NCBI GenBank assembly: GCA_034509425.1
Contig: JAVTVJ010000369.1
Coordinates: 1,953,501-2,017,500 of the forward strand
Source: Eopsaltria australis
Taxonomy: Eukaryota > Chordata > Aves > Passeriformes > Petroicidae
Reading direction: 5' to 3'
DNA length: 64,000 nt
Shown here: positions 56,351 to 64,000 of the stretch, piece after piece
How positions within the stretch are numbered: the stretch's first letter is position 1
Layout: every line of letters starts with the position of its first letter
The notes under the pieces: model-generated
Told to the model about the DNA's origin: nothing
Databases searched by the model: none
What the model saw: only the letters and a program-made list of their open reading frames with translations
Translations under genes and position numbers: made by a program

Positions 56351-59300
56351 TTGTTAAAATGTCCCGTTTTGATTTTGAGGCTTTTTTTTGTCACTGAGTC
56401 GAGAAAGGCTTTGGTTTCCAAACGTGTTTAATCTTGGCCTAACCAACAGGCAAAGAAAGAAGAAATGCCAAATGTCATCTTCCTCTGGAGCTAATGAATA
56501 TGGGATATATGATGGCCCAGGAGTCTACTTGGCTGTGCAAAAAAAAAAAACCAAAAAAAACCCCCATGGTTTCCAAAAATACTATGCTTAGCATTAAAAA
56601 AAAAAGACAAGAATCTGGACTTTTCTTCCTAATTTGACCAGGATGCTGGGTTTGCTTTTTGCTTTTTTAAAATATGAAGACTCTTTGACCAGAAGAGAGA
56701 ACCCTTCCCTGTTTCTGCTCCAGTTATCACCATGATGGGCATTTTTAGATAAGATTTTGATGGGAGAAGGGGTGGAGAGAAGTCCAGGACTTTCTGTGTT
56801 AACTTGCACGTTCCGTGCAGCTCTTGACTGACACTCTGCGTTAAAAATCTTGAAGATCAGGAATTTTTGGGACAGTCAGATTTGCCTGGGCCTAAACATC
56901 ACAGGCACTCAGGAGGAAGCCCATGGAGAAGGGGACAAGATGCTCCCACAGAGCTCCGGTGGAGACTGGGCTAAACTGGGACTGACACAGCACAGGGAAT
57001 GCAGCCTCACCTCATCCCACCTCCCCAGGAAAGGGAACCAAAGCACCAAAGCACCTCATCCCCCACTCTGTCCCCATTCCACAGGGTCCCAGGAGGCCAG
57101 GCCAAGGACAGCCCAGCCACCACCACAGGCTCAGCTACACCTCCTCCCATCTCCTTTCCCATCCCACATTCCAGTGACATTTGAGAGTCCTCTCAGATTT
57201 TAAAGCACATGGATTTTGACATTTTATTACTTGCCTGTCTCAGTTTTATGGTTATTAGGATGGGTGAAAAATAAAGGTTCTCCTGGAGGCTCCAGAGAAA
57301 AACTCGATTTACTCAAAGGGCATGAAAAAAATGGCTGCATCCCTGTGGGTGACAGAAGGAAATTTAGGATCATTCCAGGCTCTCAGATGCTTTGCAGAAT
57401 GAGCATTCCAGTGTCAGCAGCTCAGCCCCAAGTCCTTTCTGCCAGCTCCTCCTCTCATTCCATCCCCTGTCCCCAGAGCCCAGGACACCCAGCTGGGCTG
57501 TGGGCACAAGGAGACATTCATTTGCTATTTTAGTCTTTTCACTTCAGAACACAAAGGCAAACGATGAAAACCCCTTTTGCAGGTGTTTTCTGCCTTGCTC
57601 ACCCTCAGGTGAGTGGCCAGAGCTCAGGGTCCCCATGGCCAGGAGGGCAAGAGGAGCTTTGGAGGGGAATGGAGAGGCCCAAGGCAGCTCCTTCGTGGAG
57701 CTGCTCCCTCCTCCCTTCACTTCTGGGATTTTCCAGCTGGGCTAGCACAAGGCAGAGCCTCTGAATTCAGCTTCACCACTGCATGTGTTTGCTTCTGGCC
57801 TAAATTTTAACCCCCAAAACTTTCCTGAACAGGAATCACCTGGAACAAAGCCCAGCACTGAAGCCTCTCTCCCCTTCCAGGGTGCTCCAGCTCAGGTGTG
57901 GAGTCTCCTGCTTGTTTGGACACCCAACACAATTGCTGGTGCTCCTGCCAGCCCATTCCCGAGCTCACACCCTCCATGGACAGCTCCCTTCCCTTTCAGC
58001 CCTGCCAGAATCCCATTAGCTACACCATTTTCACAATCCCCAGGGCCCCACGTTCCTTCCCCAGCTCTCCCAGCTCCCTGGCACGGTGTCCAGTTAGTGG
58101 GAGCAGCTCAGAGCTCCCATTGTTTCCCAGTGCAGGGCAGTGCCTGGGAAGTGCCCCAGATTTCCCCACGGGATTTTTAATTATTGCTGCTGGAATTCAT
58201 TCTCCTTCCCCTCCTCGAAGGCTCCCTCACTCCTCGTCCACGTTTCCCTCTGAGGTACCACCAGCACTGCTCACCCCAATTAAATGCAGCTCCTGTAATC
58301 ACTTGTAGGGGATGAAACACAAAAATTGTTCCTCCCCCACCCCTGTTTTTTTGGTTTGCCTGCTCTGAAGAGCCACTTGTGGATTCTGGCTCATATTCCC
58401 AGCTTCTGTAATTATGGGAACTGTCACAAGTGAGCAGAGAAATGGGCCTGGAAAATTAGAAACACTTGGAATTTGGCTTGTAATATTTCAGTAAGAGCCT
58501 GAACCCAAGTAATCCAAGGCATGAACAAATGGCTGTGTGAGTAGGTCCAGGTACAGAAGGTGTCCTGCTGGGCATGGTGTAGGTGCAGACCTAGAGCTAA
58601 ACCCCAAAATGTAGAGGCTCAGTTTCCCTGTCCCAAGCTGAGTTTAATAACAGAGGAAAATGGACTCAGTTGATGCAGGGGAGGCTCAGGCTGGATATTG
58701 GGCAAGCTTTCTCATTGCTGAGTTTCCCATTTTCTCAATTCCTGATATTCTTCCAGCAAAAGAGGGTGTCTTACCCACCCTCCCATCCATGGACAAAGAA
58801 CAGATGTTTTCTTTGGTGACTACACTGGAAAATGGACACCACTCCAGGGCCACTTCCCACCAGATCAGTCTCAGGGTTAGAGGAGGAACATTTCATTTTA
58901 ATCCAATCTCTTTCTTGGGGTCCATTTACTCCTTTAACACCTTTTCCTCCAGTTAAGCCAAGGCTTAAATTTAAAAACTCTCTAGGAATTAAACAACACA
59001 ACAACTCTGTGGTCACAACAGGCTTTGCTGTGAGAGCCTGCTAATGAAACCTGCTGCTGTTCCCAAAGCATTTCAGCTGGGAAATTCCCAGATTACATTT
59101 TTTCAATTTATTTTGCCTTTTAATCATCCCTACCTTTTTCTGGCTGAAACTGTCACTGCTGTTTCAAGGCATTCTGGAATATTTGCTCTTATTTGCTCCT
59201 TTCCCTCTGAAGTGAATTTGGAGGCAGTGCATGGTATGGAAGAGCACAAGGAAAACATATGGCAGCAGCCCCTCGTGGTTGGGAATTTGGATGGAGATGA

Positions 59301-61896
59301 GGAGCTGGAGGGGGCAGAGAGAGACCTGAGGGGAATCTGGGCTCTGCAGAGGTGACTGTGCAGAAACTGCCCTTGGTCACTCCAAAAGACTGCATTAAAA
59401 GTGGCCTCATCCTGTACAGGAACAGGAAAGTCCCAACGCGACCCAGAATTGTTACAGACCTGGAAATGGGAAAAGATCAGCAGGCAGAGGGCACCAGCCC
59501 TGCAGAGGGGAGGCTGTGGGAGCCCATCCTGGGAAAGGGAACAGCTGCTGGAGGAGGGACAGGGTCAGCTGGACAAAAGTGCAAAGGGAGCTGGACATGA
59601 CCAACTTTCCCCCCAAACAGCTCTCCTGGCCCTCACTGCTCCATGTCCTGCTCCTTCCCCCTCTTTTTACAGCTGCTTCCCCTCCTCTTTGCCTTCTTCC
59701 ACTCTCTTTGCTCCTCCTTTTTCTTTTCATTCTCCTTCTCCCTGCTGCCTGGGTTTTACCTGTGACTTTTAAAAATGGGCCCTGGCAGGAAAATTCATCG
59801 TATGGATTATCCGTTTTTCAATAGAGTGCTCCTGCCATTGTGTGGGGAGAGAATCCAGGCAGGAATAGATAAAATATATTATATATAATATATATACACC
59901 TGTGATTGAGCAAACAGCACAAGCACTTCCTTCAGAGAGTTTCTCTAAGGAAAAACAGAGCCCAGACACTGAATCACAAACCTGCAGCTTAATTATAGAC
60001 ACAGAGGGTTGGAATTCCAGGGTTGGTGCTGGTGCTGCACAGCTCCTGCCTGATGGAGCACTGAGCTGAGTAATTCCTCACAAATACTCCATTTAGGAAA
60101 AGGAGCAGCAAGAACCATTAGCAATTTCAGTGTGTCAAGGAAACTGGGCATTTCATCCAGGGGAGGGAGGTGGGGAATCACTCAAAGTGTTTTCATCAAT
60201 GAGGGAAGAAAAATGGGCTGAAAGAGAAGAGAAATAGCAGGGGCTTGGAGGCAGAAGGAAAAGATGGAATTGAAATCTTCCTTCTCACGAGAGGGACGGG
60301 GAGGAGGGAGGGGGGAAAGGGTGGCAGCAATTTGGTGGAAATTGTGGGAGCTGTCTCACTTTTAGAACAACTGATGAATATACTTCAAAATATTCTTCAA
60401 AATGTATTGTGTAATTTAAATCCATCTCATAAAAGCAAAAGAAGGAGGAATTTCTTCCCAGGAGGGGTGGGCAGGTGGTCCTTCCCCTGCTTTTGGGAGC
60501 TGCAGAGCAGGGCTGGCTTTCCCACAGACACCCCCAGCACCTGAAGCTCTCACACTGCAGAGTACCTGGGGTTTTTTACCTCATTATGGAACTGATACCA
60601 AAGCACAGCCTCTGGTCAGGTGTGAAGCCCAACCAGGTGTCACCAGGCAAATAATGATGTCCCTGCTCCAAAGTGTTTGTGTTTGTGGGCAGGTCAGAGC
60701 TGAGACAGGAGAGGAGGGGAAGGAGGGAGATGTGGGGGGAATCCACGAGTGCCATGGGCTCTCCAAGGGGCAGCACTGGCATCCCAGGGAGCCAGCCCTG
60801 GGACAGGGAGCTTGGAAGCACCCCAGCACTGCCCTGGCACAGCTGGGGGAGGACTGGGGGAGGCTTGCAAAGAGAAAATCCAGGCACGTCTCTCCTCTTT
60901 GGGATGGTCCAGCTGCAGCTCCTGCCTGCTCCAGCCCTTGCAGCCAAGCTTGTCCGTTGGGTTCTGGGGAAATATTTCCAGCAAATTACAGGAATTGAGG
61001 CCACTCTCCTTGCAGGGACCCTGGGGACCTCCTTCTTTTCCTCTCTGAGCTCAGCTTGGGCCATGCCCTGTGCCAGAGCTGCCATGGGCAGAGGGCTGGG
61101 AAAGCACAGGGAAGGTGTGGGGAATTCTCTGGGTCCTGGAGCAGCTGAACCTCCCGCTGGCAGCTCAGCCTCTTCCTCCTGTAGTTTGGCCCCAGTTTTC
61201 ATACACAAAAATCTGAATTCTGTGCCCTGGCCTCTCCCACCCCTCAGTTTGAAGAGCATTTCATCTCAAATCTCAACTTTGTGATCTCTCTCCCCATCCA
61301 CTCTTTGATCCTGCTGGCTCCCTGTTTCTTTTCCTAACACAGGAGCACATTTAGCAGCTCAGGAGGAGCTAATGGGCAGCTTTCTCCATCATTCTCACAG
61401 CCATTAGTGCTCACGTCTTCCCTCTCAGTAGGGCACATTTGGATGTTTAATTTAAGAAGGTGATCTGTCAAAAGTGATATCTCAAGGTAGCACTGAGCTG
61501 GATAAATATGTCAGAAACAACAGCTCCTGCTGGGAGCAACAAATGTTCGGGAAATTCATCCTTTGGAAGATCTCAAGACTGAGAGAAAATCAGGCTAGAC
61601 TGGCAGCTCTGTCTCAGAGCCTCTCACTGCTGCCCTCATCCTCTCCTGAGATGCTCCTGAGAGCATTGAGGGGCACAGAGCAGCATGGGAGCAGTGCCTG
61701 GGCAGGGCAGCGAGGATCCCACCTGGCACATGGGCTCAGTTCTGGTGGGAAATGGCATTTACACAGAGAGTGTGGGGCTACAATATGTGTGTGTGATAGA
61801 GGAGCAGGCCTTGAATGCCAGAATAAGCCTCTTTCTGAGGCCCAGAGGTGACCATGGAAGCACATCCAGGTCACCAGGGATGGGCTGGGACAGACA
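56351..61896. other. Long unique stretch, nothing recognised
   Basis: I see no CR1, LTR, gene or RNA. Local features are A-runs near 56540-56610, an AT dinucleotide-like run ATATATTATATATAATATAT at 59873-59892, and GC-rich overlapping frames at 57390-58310 and 60570-61290 that have no domains. Confidence 0.5.
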
Positions 61897-62228
61897 ATTG
61901 TGGGTTTGTGGCCTTCTGCACCTATTGAGAGTGAGGATTAGAGTTTGTGACCTTTTTTATCTGTTTGTGACCATTGTTTATCTGTTACCATAATAGGGAA
62001 AAACTCTGCAATAGCCCAGGGGATTGGGGAACACTGTGGTGAACATCTTTCCTGTTTATGTGATGCCATATCCTGTCTGTGGGATGGTATTTAAGGGATT
62101 TTCACTGGTGATAGTTGTCTTTACACAAGAACACTGCAAGGTGAAGGTCACAGTAAAGCTCTCTGCACAAAGTCTTTGCCTGCTGTCGTCTTGTGTGAAG
62201 TCTGAGTTTCTGTCCAATTCCTGCAACA
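61897..62228 (+). mobile_element. Possible endogenous-retrovirus LTR, ends uncertain
   Basis: CCATATCCTGTCTGTGGGAT is followed by a TATA-like GGTATTTAAGGG near 62086, then an R/U5-like stretch with AGTAAAGCTCTCTGC near 62150, TTTGCCTGCTGTCGTCTTGT and an end reading TTCCTGCAACA. The order TATA-like box, ~65 bp, AGTAAA, ~75 bp, ...ACA is LTR-like. I could not find a TG start with a matching target duplication, so both the call and the boundaries are tentative. Confidence 0.4.
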
Positions 62229-64000
62229 GGAGAAAACAGCACTGGATGGCAGAGAGATCTTCTGGAACAGGAAACAGCAAGGAATGCACTGAATTCTCTG
62301 GAATATATGTGAAAAAATTAATCTGTAAAGCTGCCAAGAGAAGGAGACATGTCTCCTCTTTAATCCCACACTAAGACAGTGAAATTAAATACCTCCACAG
62401 CAAATAAAGTAAGGGACAGTGAGACTGGCAGAGATGCAGCAGCCCCTCCTGTTCCCAGGGCAGAGCACAACCCCTGTAACCAGTGCTGAGCTGAATCCCA
62501 CCCTGGGGAAAGCAGGAGCAGCCCCAGGCCCAGCACAGACAAAGCCAGTCTGGCTTTTGAAGCTGAATCCCTTCATCCCAGAGGTCGGCAGGCTAATGAC
62601 AAGAAATACCAAAGTTAAAGGAGGCAATCACTTCAATCAGGTAAAGTGATTAAAATCGGGCTTTGAGGCGCCCAAAGGTCCCCTCTGCTGCTGGCAGAAA
62701 TGGAGAGGAGAAAAGGCAGCCCTGGGTGAGGCTGAGCTCTTCAAAGTGCTCCCAGCTGCTGGGGAGCCTGGCAACTCCACTGCTCAGCAAAAACAACACA
62801 AGCCCAGGGACAGGGGACATTCACCTGCCCAAAGGATGCTCCTGGGAAAGGCAAACCCGGTGCTGGAGGGGCAGAAATGGTCACTCTGTCCCTGCTTTCC
62901 CTCCCTGAGAGCATGGAGCTCAAAGCCTGTGTTTGGCTGGCGGTAACTGCTGGATTTGGAGGATCCAGCAGCAGCTAAAAGATGCTGTAGGTGTGTGAGG
63001 AAAGGCACTGCAGGCTTTCCCCGCTGGCTCACATTCGCTCAGGGCCACCCAGGGCAGTTTTGTGCTGCGTTGTTCCAGCCCACTCCCTTGTCTGTCCCTT
63101 CAGTGTGATCACTCCCTGTCCTGCTGGTGCCACACAATGGCTGATTTTATCTCCCAGTGCTGCAGGAAGGTGCCCAGATGCTGCCAACAGCCTGGCATCA
63201 AGCTGGAGCTGCAGGAGGATGCTCAGGTTTGGATTTCATGGATGTGGAGAGAGGCTCATTCAGCTCATCCTCCCGCAGCTCAGGAGGGGACCAGCCTGGT
63301 CCTGGGATGGGGAAGGGGAAAATGTCCTCTAGTGGTGTCAGAATCTTCCTGGCTGCAGTGGGAGCTGGGATGAGCAGGGAGGAGCAGTTTCCCATGGAGA
63401 GGCAGGGCTTGCATCTTCATGTAACAGAAGTGAAATAGTACCAAGGTGGGAAAAATGTTATTCTGCCCCTCCACGTTCCTGTCCTCTCAGAGAGAGCTCA
63501 GCCTGATTTGTGGGCTGGCACAGGAAGGGTTTGCTGGTTCCAGTGCAGTGCAGCTGCTGGAAGGGAGGCTCAGTTACTGCTGCAGCTGATGGAAAACTCC
63601 CAGATATTTCTGCTGGAGAGACTTGCTGGAAATTTATGTGTTTTGTTACAAAATTCACATCTGCCAGGAATGCACAGCCCAGGAAAGCAGTGTCAGCACA
63701 CAAACAGAATGGAAGTCATGAAATAATCAGGCCTCTAACAACAGTTTGGGAAGTAGGAGATGGATTGGGCTCTGTCAGAGCCTGTCAAACACAACGGGAT
63801 TCAAATAATTCTGAGCTGCAAGGGGCTGGCTCAGCCTGGGGACAGAAATGGCAGCAATAATCTGGGCTGAAGGAAACCCTTGGCCAGCCCAAACCTCCCT
63901 CCATGCTCTCAGTTTCTTGCTGAATGTCACAGGAAGAAGTTTATCCATGACTCCAAACCTCAGGAATTCTGCACACAAAAACAAAACCCATAAATAATAA
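62229..64000. other. Unique noncoding stretch, nothing recognised
   Basis: No repeat family or gene is recognised to the window edge. Short frames on both strands overlap and lack motifs. Confidence 0.5.

Noticed and set aside
56140..56421. Leu/Phe-rich minus frame as a membrane protein
   Set aside because: It is translation of the AAAAAT array.

Overview
This window looks like vertebrate nuclear DNA, almost certainly from a bird and probably a songbird. The main evidence is at least 21 short, mostly 5'-truncated CR1 retrotransposon fragments on both strands, many showing the avian CR1 3' end (read on + as 'ATCACAGAATC...GGTTTGGGTTGGAAGGGACC', or its reverse). A solo LTR at 39651-40240 is of a type I recognise from songbird genomes. 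There are also many A/T-rich simple repeats and GC-rich minisatellites. Nothing bacterial, plasmid or viral-genome-like is present: no operons, Shine-Dalgarno sites, CRISPR arrays or insertion sequences.

I found no functional protein-coding gene, rRNA or tRNA. The longest open frames (for example 53871-54905 and 22444-23127) have no recognisable domains. They overlap CR1 copies or tandem repeats, or are open on both strands at once. I therefore read the window as intergenic or large-intron DNA. The only recognisable coding remnants are two dead CR1 reverse-transcriptase fragments, at 42721-42976 (-) and 45627-45668 (+).

Layout. 1-10 kb: mostly unique DNA with one CR1 copy, two simple repeats and three AT-rich homeodomain-motif stretches. 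10-20 kb: CR1 copies of several subfamilies, one carrying an internal 39-bp tandem array, and a probable LTR with a 109-bp duplication near 18.8-19.2 kb. 20-36 kb: unique DNA with scattered CR1 tails, a 35-bp and a 17-bp minisatellite. 36.4-37.5 kb: a striking near-perfect inverted repeat of two ~444-bp TG...CA-bounded elements around a 94-bp spacer. 38-43 kb: repeat-dense, with a solo LTR flanked by a 5-bp GGAAG duplication and four CR1 copies, the longest reaching into the RT domain. 45.5-46.1 kb: an old CR1/L3-like fossil. 47.1-47.4 kb: a CCCAGCCCTG-type G/C-skewed satellite. 50-56 kb: four more CR1 copies, one with (TCTCA)14 grown inside it, and a long AAAAT array. 56-64 kb: mostly unique, with one LTR-like segment near 62 kb.

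Several AT-rich stretches that are not recognisable repeats and are dense in TAATTA, ATGCAAAT or TTTATG motifs are flagged as candidate conserved noncoding (enhancer) elements. That is inference only. It can be decided only by alignment to other birds and to reptiles.
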